From JAJDAT01 sp964570665 (lineage in GTDB: Bacteria; Nitrospinota; Nitrospinia; Nitrospinales; JAJDAT01), in NCBI GenBank assembly GCA_964570665.1, contig CAZMZH010000011.1, positions 85,580-149,579 on the forward strand: a stretch of DNA of 64,000 nt, given 5' to 3'. Numbering within the stretch: position 1 is the stretch's first letter; every line of letters starts with the position of its first letter. Both the position numbers and the translations under genes were made by a program. Below the pieces are notes generated by a model, which ran no database searches, had not been told where the DNA came from, and saw only the letters and a list, made by a program, of their open reading frames with translations. Below, piece after piece: positions 54,902-63,715 of this stretch.

Positions 54902-56929
54902 ATGAAATTTAAGTCCAGTTACCTGTTTTGGGTTGAATGGTATTTATTAATCGTCTTCTTTTTTATGGGATCGTTTTCTGCTCATGCTCGAGAAATCGTA
55001 CGGGCAGAATTCACCTCCACTCCGATACCGGAACAAATCGAAGCGCTTGAAAGCCCCTATACAAGGTCGGCTATTCGAGTTTTTTATGACGATCAATCTT
55101 CTAAGGAAATCTTTTTAAATTATAAGGAGCTATTCCGTTCGGGAGATCGTATTGAGGAAAGCTATGCGGGAGCTGTTATTGATAGTAGGGGAAATACCAT
55201 CACCGATTGGGGCTCGGCTCAACTTCCCTTTCGGATTCGTAAGGGCCCCATTTTTTCATCCGCCCCAGATGGAAATACTTTTCTCAGGATTCCCAAAAAA
55301 GTTTCTTCAGATTCCGGTTCTCTTTTCCTGGTAACACACTTCGAATTTCATAGTTGGGTAGAGAACGAAGATAAGAGTCTTCCTCCCTTTAAATCCAAAT
55401 ATTTTGCTCCGATGACAATAAACCTGACAACATTAGAGCAAGATACTAACAACGGACAGTTAACTGCGAAACATCTGCGAAATATTGACTCTAGTAATGT
55501 CCAAGGATTTTGGGTTCCCTGTGCTGCAAGCAGGACTCCCTGGAACACACATTTGGGATCTGAAGAAACCGAACCCAATGCCCGATGGTTTGAAAACAAG
55601 TCGCTTGAAAATATAAATTTATACCTGGGGACTCCAAAGAAAACCGTGAAAGAGGGAGGGGCTAATCCTTATCGATATGGTTTTCCCATAGAAATCCAAG
55701 TGGACTCGGAAGGAAAGACACAGGTTTTTAAACGATATGCGATGGGAAGAATCAGTTTGGAACTTGGAATCGTTATGCCCGATGAACGGACCGTTTATTT
55801 ATCCGATGATGCAGTAGATGGGATTCGTCTCATGTTTATTGCCGACCGGAAAAAGGATTTGACCTCGGGAACATTGTATGCCGCAAAATGGTTTCAAACA
55901 AAAGCTTTTGGTGGAGGAGAAGCCGATTTGGGATGGATCAAATTAGGTCATACGGAAGAAGAAACGATTCGGGAATTTTTAAATCAGAGGATAACGTTTT
56001 CTGATATTTTTGATTGGAAGAAGAACAAATCTTTTATGGTTTCTCCCGCTTCTTCAGAAGGATTTCGTCCCATTTATGTCGATCAAGGATATACTCCAAA
56101 AATTGAAAATCCCCAAAAAAAGCCTTCAACCGATCTTTCTGTAAATGGGAAAGCCATGTTGCTTGAGAAACCATTACAGATCCTTCTAGATCCCAAAATA
56201 GAATACCTCAAAATAAAACCAGAAATGGAAACGGCCGCAGCGTTTCTGGAAACCCGTCGGTTCGCTGCATTACGGGGCGCTACAGCAGAATTCACAAAGC
56301 TGGAGGGACAAGCTTTCAATCGAAAAGATGGAAAATTATATACCGCTCTTTCCAAAGCTTATGAAGGTATGCTGGCAGGAAAAAATGAGGCACGTTTTCA
56401 GGATGACATACAGTTAACTGGAAATCTCGAAGATTTGGATTGTGGTCTGATATATGAAAGCGACCTGGGAGGAAATAGAGTAGATACCGAAGGAAACCCT
56501 ATTCCCAGTGATTGGGTTGCTATCAACATGAAAGCTTTGTTAGTTGGAAAGGGGGACGGTAAAGGGTCTTGTGATTCAAATTTAATTGCAAACCCAGACG
56601 GTCTAGAATATTCGGATAGCCTTCGAACATTGTTCATTGGAGAAGACAGCAATAAAAAACACATGGCTGATTTTCTTTGGGCATATTCCATAGACTCCGG
56701 TCAATTATCACGCATCCTGGTTGCTCCTAGGGATTCTGAAGTTTCTGGGTTATTTTTGGTTGAAGATTTGAATGGGTTTGCCTATTTATTCAGTAATTTC
56801 CAGAGAGATATTTTTCCAGAAACATTTTGGGAAAAAATGACTCCAGGGATTGCTAATAAACACGTTGCGGAAAGAGATTTGAGAGGGATTGTAGGGTATC
56901 TGGGGCCCATTCCAATGGAAGCGAAATAA
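54902..56929 (+). CDS. PhoX/DUF839 family exported protein
   Basis: A 675-residue exported protein: a signal peptide (residues 1-29, MGSFSAHA) and a DUF839 (PhoX) fold. Typical pieces are VPCAASRTPWNTHLGSEETE, GKTQVFKRYAMGRISLELG, GEADLGWIKLGHT, YSDSLRTLFIGEDS and LWAYSIDSGQ. PhoX proteins are calcium-dependent alkaline phosphatases; many relatives are inactive or have other roles. It contrasts with PhoU in the neighbouring run and could release phosphate or a polymer head group. It is the last complete gene of the island. Confidence 0.8.
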   Translation: MKFKSSYLFWVEWYLLIVFFFMGSFSAHAREIVRAEFTSTPIPEQIEALESPYTRSAIRVFYDDQSSKEIFLNYKELFRSGDRIEESYAGAVIDSRGNTITDWGSAQLPFRIRKGPIFSSAPDGNTFLRIPKKVSSDSGSLFLVTHFEFHSWVENEDKSLPPFKSKYFAPMTINLTTLEQDTNNGQLTAKHLRNIDSSNVQGFWVPCAASRTPWNTHLGSEETEPNARWFENKSLENINLYLGTPKKTVKEGGANPYRYGFPIEIQVDSEGKTQVFKRYAMGRISLELGIVMPDERTVYLSDDAVDGIRLMFIADRKKDLTSGTLYAAKWFQTKAFGGGEADLGWIKLGHTEEETIREFLNQRITFSDIFDWKKNKSFMVSPASSEGFRPIYVDQGYTPKIENPQKKPSTDLSVNGKAMLLEKPLQILLDPKIEYLKIKPEMETAAAFLETRRFAALRGATAEFTKLEGQAFNRKDGKLYTALSKAYEGMLAGKNEARFQDDIQLTGNLEDLDCGLIYESDLGGNRVDTEGNPIPSDWVAINMKALLVGKGDGKGSCDSNLIANPDGLEYSDSLRTLFIGEDSNKKHMADFLWAYSIDSGQLSRILVAPRDSEVSGLFLVEDLNGFAYLFSNFQRDIFPETFWEKMTPGIANKHVAERDLRGIVGYLGPIPMEAK

Positions 56930-56937
56930 GCTTGATT

Positions 56938-57110
56938 AAATACGGTCTCTATGAAAAAAAATGATAGTTCCGAACCGGTCACTTTACTTCTTCCCATAAA
57001 AAGAAAAATCCCGATCCATAAGCTTTGAAATAGAAAAATCCATTCCGGACTCCAAAGGTTGACAATAGCAACTACAAGATCAACCACAAAAGACGCCTTG
57101 ATCTGAATAA
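56938..57110 (-). pseudogene. 3' fragment of a second Lgt-like gene
   Basis: Minus-strand translation gives NLWSPEWIFLFQSLWIGIFL then FMGRSKVTGSELSFF, closely matching the end of the Lgt-like protein (LWRPDVILFLQLLWIGILVY, MGKSRVTGSIISFY). The similarity begins near 57110, where an in-frame stop appears upstream, so only the last ~50 codons remain. A leftover of a duplicated or replaced gene near the island's right end. Confidence 0.75.
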
Positions 57111-57827
57111 CTTAAAGGATGCAGTGATTTTGCCCAAAGGTTAAAAAAGGAATGCCTGAGGCAAATATAGGTCATTTGCCTAGGTATATTGAACCCGTTT
57201 AACTAACTGGAGTTGACGGTGGGATATGAACTACAGCTTACTGATTAATAATCATTTGGTCGGGTAGGGAACCTTCCTTTATATTGATCGTCGGAACTGT
57301 AGCCAAATTGTAGCCAACAGGACCTTAATCCTCGTAAGTAACCGGACTCCCCATAATCCTCAGAATTTCCAGCAACCCTTGATTTTAAAGAAGAAACGAA
57401 GCTACAGGCATAAAATTAAGTGGTATTGAAATTCTCTTCCTTCGAACTCTCACGCCGGAAACAGGGGTTCGATTCCCCTTGGGGCTATCCTTTACAATTC
57501 ATTTATTTATATCGTCTGGATTCTCTTCAATTGTCTCAATTCCAATTTCAATTAAAATATTGAAACAAAATGGTTTTTTCCTTTTTTAAATGAAGGAAAT
57601 AATTCTATAAGTGCATACGGCCCCAAAGGCCGGATACAGAACAGTTTTCTCATAGTGCCGCATTTGGAAGTAATGATTCTTTTTACCTGAATATCTTGGT
57701 TTTTGAAGAAAAAATTTGTCTGTCTAAGTGAAAGAATGGTTTTAATGCCGTGGGCAAATTGTGGTCAAAGAATTTTATAACTTTGGAAGACAGATAAAGT
57801 AGGGAAGGAGGTTATCTTTTTTATTGG
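57111..57827. other. Right end of the island and junction region
   Basis: 717 bp without a supported gene. Holds the direct copy of the left-end 20-bp motif (57298-57317), the tRNA-Glu 3' fragment, and a GGCCCCAAAGGCC palindrome (57619-57631) resembling one at the left end. It separates the GAK island from the RiPP cluster. Confidence 0.5.
57447..57487 (+). repeat. Duplicated 3' half of tRNA-Glu (attachment site)
   Basis: 41 nt matching 40524-40564 with one mismatch, from the anticodon loop (CTCTCAC) through the T arm to the acceptor 3' side GGGGCTA. This is the usual extent of a tyrosine-integrase attachment site in a tRNA gene. CCA is lost (TCC). It is not a functional tRNA. Confidence 0.85.
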
Positions 57828-59246
57828 TTAGGGATGACTTCCAAGAATGAACTCGCCGACGGATGTTTCGGCATAGTAATCCAAACCGGCAATCCGCGCA
57901 AAGGCATCCGCATCGCCGCCGCCCAAAGCGCAGGAAGCGAGATCCATCGCAGTTGCAGCCAGGTACATCGTCTGGTATAAAACGCCTACATTTTTCAAAA
58001 TTAACGAATAGGCTAACGATTCATATTTCCAATTGACGCGGTTGAATCGTGCGGAGACGGTGATCAAAATGTCCGGAAACGTCTCTCCTCCATAACTATT
58101 TTGAGCGTCTTTCAATAGACATTCCACTTCCGAATCCAATGGCCGGAGGAGATTTAATTGATGCTTCAAGGGATTGTAATGGTATAACCCCGGTTCCATC
58201 CCCTCGCAGCGGTGTATTATAGGATACAGTTCAAGCTCGTAACAGGCCCCGCCTCCGGGATAAGGACGGTTGGACGCTGGATAAAAAACGCCCTTTGATG
58301 GATCGGCATCCTGCAGGGATCTAACTCGGGCCACCCGATATAAAAACTCTCCTAAGCGCTTGCTGTCCAAAGGCGCATCCCCATAACTCCGAATCGATTG
58401 TCGATTTTCTAACACTTGGGCGAAAGAAGGATCATTTTTCATGAGGGATTCCAAATCAGGTTTATGCAAATCGATCCCGTCGTCATTCATCGCAGGTTTG
58501 ACCGCAGGTCTGGGATCAATTGTATTCAAGAAACGGAACGTGCCTCCGAACCCATTATCATGTCTTCCTAATCGGCTTTTGGCATGAAACAGTAAATCGT
58601 GAAACTCCCATTGTTGGAGAGGTAAAGATTCTTTTACCGATTCGCCGTTCTGTACGTCTGCCAGTTCGATGGCCTTAGCGCTCAGGCAAAACGCGATCAG
58701 CGTTTCCAAAGTGTTCTCGGCAAATTCCGGGTTCAAGGTTTGCAGCTCTGCCAAAGTTTGCGGGCTTGCCAATTGATGGACGACTGCCGCCGCTTTCCAG
58801 TCATGAAGTTGGATTTTGGCATGTCCCAACGACGATTCTAAAACGGTTGTTTCTTGTTCAGAATGCAGGTAAGCGAATCGCGATAGAACGTATTTTGCGT
58901 CTGGATTTATGGTGGTTTTTAAAAAATTGAACTGAGGCGAACCAGGTTGCAAGGTCGCGATGCAACGACCATTCTGGTTTAAAGGATAACAAATTAAATT
59001 GAGTTTTCGGAATTGCTCCAAATTATAATAAAAGCGGGCAAGCGATCCTGAACCCTCTGCCTGAATATATAAATCGGCAAGGGTTTCTTCATCGGTTCCT
59101 TCTGCGCAAAGTATTTCGATGGCGGTTTTTAATCCAGGCTTTAGACTTTTGAACTTGAGAGGCCCTTTTGGGGTATTCAAGCAAAATCCATTGGTGGAAT
59201 CTCCCGTCAAGGCAACCGGTTTCTTAAGCGCAATAAAAAAAATCAT
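57828..59246 (-). CDS. SagB-type dehydrogenase (nitroreductase fold)
   Basis: A 472-residue FMN-dependent oxidase that turns azolines into thiazoles or oxazoles in TOMM peptides. The N-terminal part (1-240) is the helical leader or docking region of SagB-type proteins. The C-terminal part shows NRQSIRSYGDAPLDSKRLGEFLY, GGACYELELYPIIHRC and LKNVGVLYQTMYLAATAMDL of the nitroreductase fold, ending GGGDADAFARIAG. It lies 34 nt after the YcaO gene and is the last of the cluster in transcription order. Confidence 0.87.
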   Translation of the reverse strand: MIFFIALKKPVALTGDSTNGFCLNTPKGPLKFKSLKPGLKTAIEILCAEGTDEETLADLYIQAEGSGSLARFYYNLEQFRKLNLICYPLNQNGRCIATLQPGSPQFNFLKTTINPDAKYVLSRFAYLHSEQETTVLESSLGHAKIQLHDWKAAAVVHQLASPQTLAELQTLNPEFAENTLETLIAFCLSAKAIELADVQNGESVKESLPLQQWEFHDLLFHAKSRLGRHDNGFGGTFRFLNTIDPRPAVKPAMNDDGIDLHKPDLESLMKNDPSFAQVLENRQSIRSYGDAPLDSKRLGEFLYRVARVRSLQDADPSKGVFYPASNRPYPGGGACYELELYPIIHRCEGMEPGLYHYNPLKHQLNLLRPLDSEVECLLKDAQNSYGGETFPDILITVSARFNRVNWKYESLAYSLILKNVGVLYQTMYLAATAMDLASCALGGGDADAFARIAGLDYYAETSVGEFILGSHP

Positions 59247-59280
59247 TTGGCGATACCTAGGCTGGCTAACGCGAACGCTG

Positions 59281-61518
59281 TTAAAGAAACATGGGGATTG
59301 GATTGAGTTCTTCTTCTGGAGTGGGATTCTCCAGCCAGCCCATTTTCACGGGCACGTCGTACAATCGGCCGGGAGCAAACCGTTCCCAAAAATGGCGCAG
59401 GCCGGGTACAATAACTTTGACCACGCTCAATCCAGTTTCCGCCCGGGTTTGGTCCAACACAAACATTTCCATTCCCAGGTTTTCGACAATGCGTTGACAA
59501 GTTCGCACGTCTTCTAGAAAATCATCGGTCGACAATAGCGAATAATCGGTCAACATACTATGTGTTTGATTTTCATCGGCCACCAGATAGGGTTGGTTGT
59601 CTAGAGTCGCATTCCCATACCAATGTACCATTTCATCGTCCATTTTAGAATGATCCGAATTCTCTTCAAAGCCTTTGGCGAAGTTCAAACTTTGATTCAT
59701 TTCTGTTAAAGCGCGTTGCAGAGCGATCTTGGGATCGAAGTGCGATCCAAATCCCACAGTGATATTTTCGGTGTCGCCGATCATTTTCCGCGACAATCCC
59801 GCGAAAGTGGGAATCCTCAAATCGCTCGTCAGGTCCAGCGCCCAAATTTCCCGATCCAACGTTTTATAATAGTCGATCTGGTCTGCGAAATAAGGTTCCT
59901 CAAAACTCGCCAGATCCACTCCCGGTTTTTTTATCCGGTTGTACCACCACAACGCCACGGCATCGCGTTCTACCAGCTCGAAAAAACCCTGCAGGATCGC
60001 CTCTTCCAACGTGTTTCCCGAAGCGTTGCCATTGGAGTCTCCCCGACAGAAATCGGGTTCGTCCAGTTTCTTGGGATAGAAATATAAATAAGACGTTGGC
60101 AGGTATTTGCAATGCTTTCCCGAAAGAGACCAGACTGGAGTCCAAGAAATCACAGTATCATCATCTAATCTTTCAGTTACATAATTGAACCTTGATTCGC
60201 GGGCGTTCAATGTTTCCCTATTTTTATATTGCCTGTCGCTGAACTGCATGCAGTCATTAGGATGAATGGCCTGCTTGCCCAACGTGTTATAGCTCGATCG
60301 AGTTCGAAATACGTCCCCCTTAAACAGTCCGCTATATCGTTCGATAGCTTCGCACAAGGCGCTGACTTTGGCCTGGATTTCGGTTTTTCCTTTGCCGGCA
60401 GACATGCTCCGCAAGCCTAACTTGAGCATTTTTAAATTATCGGGAAGCATAGCCATGTTAGACCCCGAAATGTAAACCGGAACCTTTTCATCCGGGCTGA
60501 TCGGTTCAAGGCATTGGACCACCCCGGTGATGGGGCTGACTAGATGCCGGTATTTTTTCAAGGTGGTTTCGGGGCTTACGGTTCGGTGTCCGCCATCGCT
60601 GGTGAATTTTTTTTTAACGCTTTGCAATTCTGGGGCCTGCGGCTTTGCGACTGGTTTGACTTCACCGCAAATAGAACAATCTGACAGTTTTTGGAATTTG
60701 TGGATCTGTGTTTTCAGGGTCGATAAGTTCAGCGTCGCCATTTGCGTTTCCGAAATGATAGTCGGGGTGTCGATGACGATTCGGGATACTTCCAAAGCGG
60801 CCAGGTTCCAGGCTATCTGTTGCGTTCCCGGGGTGGAAACTGGAGTGACGGGTAAGAAATCTGATTTTGAAGATAATCGGCGTACAAAACTGGAAACTTC
60901 CTGATTATCCCGGATACGCCGAGCCAAACATTCCCAGCACCCGTAGGTTCCCGGACGAAAAACCGGCCCGAACCACAATTCCAATCCAACCGGTTTCACC
61001 AAAATCCAGGGCCGACCGCTCTTGATTTGTTCCCTATTATATGTTTCCAATCCGGATTGCAGATAGTCGTCGGTGACGACCACTCCTAATTCCCCCGTGT
61101 CGTTCAAAGAAACGCCAAACGATTTCAAAGCGGCGTTCATGGGAGCCGATGCAACATCGCCAAAAGCGGTCAGAGATACTTCAGTTTTTTTTAATCGGTC
61201 AGCCGCCTGTTGCAAGTCTACATTCTGTGCCGACCAGAATGCCGCATGACCATTTTGAAAATGGTTTTTCGACTCGACGACGAATCCTTTTTGCTGGAGT
61301 AAGTTTAAAACGTAATAAACTTTGTTGGGCGGAACCTTCCCCGCAAGGGTCTTTACCAGGTCGTCGGTGGTTCGCCCGTCGATCAAGGGGCTTATTTGTT
61401 CATACAGTTTGCCTTCCAAAACATGTTGCCCCCGCTCATGCAAGAGAAACACGCCTTCTCCCGGAACGGGTTCGACTCGAAGATGAGGTTTGAAAATAGG
61501 ACGCTCCAGGAAACTCAT
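59281..61518 (-). CDS. Fused TOMM cyclodehydratase (E1-like partner plus YcaO)
   Basis: A 745-residue enzyme joining a leader-binding/E1-like (SagC, ocin-ThiF-like) N-terminal half to a YcaO cyclodehydratase. It uses ATP to convert Cys, Ser or Thr of a precursor to azolines. Zinc-type cysteines are in GCWECLARR and CSICGE. The YcaO part shows KVSALCEAIERYSGLF, GNASGNTLEEAILQGFFELV and ERDAVALWWYN, with ATP-binding Glu residues. The C-terminus LNPIPMFL resembles the PxPxP tail important for catalysis. Start ATG overlaps the upstream gene by 4 nt. Confidence 0.9.
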   Translation of the reverse strand: MSFLERPIFKPHLRVEPVPGEGVFLLHERGQHVLEGKLYEQISPLIDGRTTDDLVKTLAGKVPPNKVYYVLNLLQQKGFVVESKNHFQNGHAAFWSAQNVDLQQAADRLKKTEVSLTAFGDVASAPMNAALKSFGVSLNDTGELGVVVTDDYLQSGLETYNREQIKSGRPWILVKPVGLELWFGPVFRPGTYGCWECLARRIRDNQEVSSFVRRLSSKSDFLPVTPVSTPGTQQIAWNLAALEVSRIVIDTPTIISETQMATLNLSTLKTQIHKFQKLSDCSICGEVKPVAKPQAPELQSVKKKFTSDGGHRTVSPETTLKKYRHLVSPITGVVQCLEPISPDEKVPVYISGSNMAMLPDNLKMLKLGLRSMSAGKGKTEIQAKVSALCEAIERYSGLFKGDVFRTRSSYNTLGKQAIHPNDCMQFSDRQYKNRETLNARESRFNYVTERLDDDTVISWTPVWSLSGKHCKYLPTSYLYFYPKKLDEPDFCRGDSNGNASGNTLEEAILQGFFELVERDAVALWWYNRIKKPGVDLASFEEPYFADQIDYYKTLDREIWALDLTSDLRIPTFAGLSRKMIGDTENITVGFGSHFDPKIALQRALTEMNQSLNFAKGFEENSDHSKMDDEMVHWYGNATLDNQPYLVADENQTHSMLTDYSLLSTDDFLEDVRTCQRIVENLGMEMFVLDQTRAETGLSVVKVIVPGLRHFWERFAPGRLYDVPVKMGWLENPTPEEELNPIPMFL

Positions 61519-62366
61519 TCTTCCTCCGTAAAATCCCAGCTCCCTGCGGAGTTTTTATCCAATAGATACGCGCTTGATATCATTAATCCATATCCACGCA
61601 AGGTATACAGTGCGCTTTTTATGATTAATCGTTCCTGCCATTCGTTTAGCGGAAGTCGACCCATAAACTCAAGCAACTCCCGGCGGTGGTGAACGTCTGC
61701 CTCTGCATGCCCGCGATAGGTGCGGAACGCTTCCGTAGGGTAACCGGTCCTTTGCTCCAAATCTTTAACCTCATTCATATCCGATGCGTAATTTTCCAGG
61801 GCGAAGCAATAGCCCAATAGCGCCACTGGATGACAATGAAATATCCAATAATATTGCGGTCCCACAAAAGCCGCGATAGCTTTTGGCGGCAACGTTAGTA
61901 TCGTCTCCTTCCGCGGAATCCCCAAAATCTCTAGGTCCTGGAGTACCCATTCATCGTGTCCGGTCTCTTCAATGATATGCTGGTCCCAGTAGTCGATCAA
62001 TAGTTCGGCTACGGGATCTCCTTCCGCCGCCAATCGACGACACTCACTGCGGGCGACTTCCATCAATGGAACGCTGGCGCGTATCTGGTGATATATCGCC
62101 ATCAGTTGTTTGGGGTAAAACTCGCGTAATTCATTATTTAGCTTGGACTCATCGCGAACCGATCTCTCTTTGGATAGCTGGTTTTTCTGTCGCAATGCAA
62201 TGGGGTCCGTCTTTAATAAAAGGCGTTGACTGAATTTTAAATGCGATAGGATCTTTTCAGTTTCCCCGCCGAACAGCGCCCCAAAAGAGAATCGATTGGC
62301 GCTGGCAAAGGCCTTTGCCGCCAAGGTAGCGACGCTTTTGTTGGCGATCGTATTAGGCTTTTCCAT
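61515..62366 (-). CDS. TenA/PqqC-like haem-oxygenase-fold enzyme of the RiPP cluster
   Basis: 283 residues, all-helical. It resembles TenA/PqqC-type and haem-oxygenase-like di-iron proteins: MAIYHQIRASVPLMEVA, HIIEETGHDEWVLQDLEILG (ExxxH) and HAEADVHHRRELLEFMG provide acidic and His ligands in the expected order. Such enzymes hydroxylate, cleave or oxidise peptides or cofactors. As it is coupled to the YcaO gene (4-nt overlap), it probably adds a further tailoring step. The exact reaction is unknown. Confidence 0.75.
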   Translation of the reverse strand: MEKPNTIANKSVATLAAKAFASANRFSFGALFGGETEKILSHLKFSQRLLLKTDPIALRQKNQLSKERSVRDESKLNNELREFYPKQLMAIYHQIRASVPLMEVARSECRRLAAEGDPVAELLIDYWDQHIIEETGHDEWVLQDLEILGIPRKETILTLPPKAIAAFVGPQYYWIFHCHPVALLGYCFALENYASDMNEVKDLEQRTGYPTEAFRTYRGHAEADVHHRRELLEFMGRLPLNEWQERLIIKSALYTLRGYGLMISSAYLLDKNSAGSWDFTEEE

Positions 62367-62676
62367 GAACTTAAGCTTCCTTAACTTGAGAGAACATTTG
62401 GTTTTGTCAGGCTGCGCTCGCCCTTAATGGACTCATAAATTCTGTCGAAGGGACCGAGGTAAAGATAGGCACGAATTAAACGATCTGATCAACAAGAGTC
62501 GACCGTCTGAGCTTGTCTATACTTAACAATGTCACGGGATTGGTGCGCCATTAATTTATAATTGCTAACGGATATAGTGTCTAAATGAAACGCAGCTTTG
62601 GCTATGCCGCGCTCATCGATACGATATGTAGAAACTCAAGACCGGACCTCGTCGACGTTAAATATAACAATTATTG
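62367..62676. other. Gene-free region between precursor 1 and TenA-like gene
   Basis: 310 bp. No ORF, no obvious terminator. A GTCAGGC..TCGAAGGGAC segment (62407-62454) looks like a decayed palindromic repeat of the kind found at 37232. It may weaken or attenuate transcription from the precursor into the enzyme genes. Confidence 0.4.
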
Positions 62677-63015
62677 CTATACACCCATCGTTGTATGACA
62701 ATTGTGAGGTTTATCAGAAAAAGTATCCTTCTCCTTTCTCTTCTTAGGTATTTTAAAAAAGTCCCAGAAGCCTCCGCCGCTGACTCCATCTAAAGCCTCG
62801 TCAGACAATTCATCAGACGGCTTAGGCGGTAAAACGAAGTGAAAGACCTTGTCCGTGTTTTCTACAACTTTAACTTCTATCCCCTCCGGGACATCGATTT
62901 CAAACTCCTTATAGATTTCTTTCGGGTTGGCGATCAATTTTCTCTTGAAATCTTCGTCAGCCCAAGCCTTGGCAACCAGTTGCCCCATCTTCTTTTCCAT
63001 CTCTTCAGGTGTCAT
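62677..63015 (-). CDS. TOMM precursor peptide 1, NHLP leader
   Basis: 112 residues from ATG 63015 (GGAG site; the frame start at 63054 adds 13 unlikely residues). The leader (1-82) belongs to the nitrile-hydratase-like NHLP family: MTPEEMEKKMGQLVAKAWA, IANPKEIYKEFEIDVPEGI, VVENTDKVFHFVLPPKPSD, ELSDEALDGVSGGG. Cleavage after GG(G) would release a ~30-residue core, starting FWDFFKIPKKRKEK and ending in CHTTMGV. It has one Cys and four Ser/Thr for cyclisation, is basic and aromatic at its start, and ends in a His/Cys patch. Confidence 0.9.
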   Translation of the reverse strand: MTPEEMEKKMGQLVAKAWADEDFKRKLIANPKEIYKEFEIDVPEGIEVKVVENTDKVFHFVLPPKPSDELSDEALDGVSGGGFWDFFKIPKKRKEKDTFSDKPHNCHTTMGV

Positions 63016-63203
63016 GACTTTCTCCAAGTTAAGGGGCAAAATTTTTGTTAGCACTATGCCGATATTGTGTTCATGAGTATAGTTGGTTTTGTGCGCAAAA
63101 GGGGAATTAATTTTTTATCGCAACACCTCCTTCGATAAACTCCGGGCGCCACCGCGGAGAACGCAGAGGAGGCATTGATACAGATGAGCAAAGCTTGTCA
63201 TCT

Positions 63204-63301
63204 AAGGAACTAAAAAGTGGAGGTCGTGCTTGCCTTCGACAGGCTCAGGCCAGGCTCTCGCCTCAGCATGACAATATTTTGTTTTCTTCTTTTAGTTCCT
63301 T
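63204..63301. mobile_element. MITE-like element between the precursors
   Basis: Ends AAGGAACTAAAA (63204-63215) and TTTAGTTCCTT (63291-63301). The core has CTTCGACAGGCTCAGG and CCTCAGCATGACA, a palindromic type like the one at 37115-37190. The end sequence AAGGAACTAAAA occurs again at 63332-63343. Confidence 0.65.
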
Positions 63302-63315
63302 CATCAATTAACGGG
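63292..63315. repeat. 24-bp direct repeat, copy A
   Basis: Begins TTAGTTCCTTCATC and ends AATTAACGGG. It is identical to 63953-63976. It begins inside the MITE-like end and continues into flanking DNA. Confidence 0.8.
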
Positions 63316-63397
63316 TAAAGTTTGCCCCAATAAGGAACTAAAATAAGGATGTTGTTTGGGTGAAACATCACAATTAATAACTCAAAGGTCGGATAAG

Positions 63398-63715
63398 CTA
63401 AAACACACGAAACTGGGCTGCCGCCTGCGCTTTAGTCAGGCGGCCGGTTCTTTTTGGCTGAGACCAACAGAATCCCCCTGATACTTCGTCCAAATCGTCG
63501 TCGGACAATTCATCGGACGGCTTCGGTGGTAAAACAAAATGAAAGACCTTGTCCGTATTTTCGACAACCTTCACATCTACTCCATCCGGCATAACGAGTC
63601 CAAATTCTTTGCCGACTTCCTTCGGGTTGGCGAGCAATTGTTTCTTGAAATCTTCGTCAGCCCAAGCCTTGGCAATCAGTTGGCCCATCTTCTTTTCCAT
63701 CTCTTCGGGTGTCAT
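63398..63715 (-). CDS. TOMM precursor peptide 2, NHLP leader
   Basis: 105 residues. The leader is nearly the same as in precursor 1 (MTPEEMEKKMGQLIAKAWA, then VVENTDKVFHFVLPPKPSD and ELSDDDLDEVSGG) and DNA is close to identical over the part coding VVENTDKVFHF. The core after GG is wholly different: about 24 residues, FCWSQPKRTGRLTKAQAAAQ then FRVF, with one Cys, one Ser and two Thr. The same enzymes would therefore process two products. Both precursors carry an ATG with a plausible ribosome site. Confidence 0.9.
   Translation of the reverse strand: MTPEEMEKKMGQLIAKAWADEDFKKQLLANPKEVGKEFGLVMPDGVDVKVVENTDKVFHFVLPPKPSDELSDDDLDEVSGGFCWSQPKRTGRLTKAQAAAQFRVF

Larger units (their letters stand above)
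63016..63397. other. Region upstream of precursor 1
   Basis: 382 bp without genes. It carries the MITE-like element and one copy of a 24-bp repeat (63292-63315) found again upstream of precursor 2. The promoter of precursor 1 must lie here, unless it is read through from precursor 2. Confidence 0.45.

Noticed and set aside
57447..57487. A second tRNA-Glu gene
   Set aside because: Only the anticodon loop onward is present; acceptor 5' strand and D arm are missing and CCA is altered.
59119..61692. Plus-strand ORFs across the RiPP enzyme genes
   Set aside because: They are shadows of the G+C-richer minus-strand genes, with no ribosome sites and no recognisable domains.
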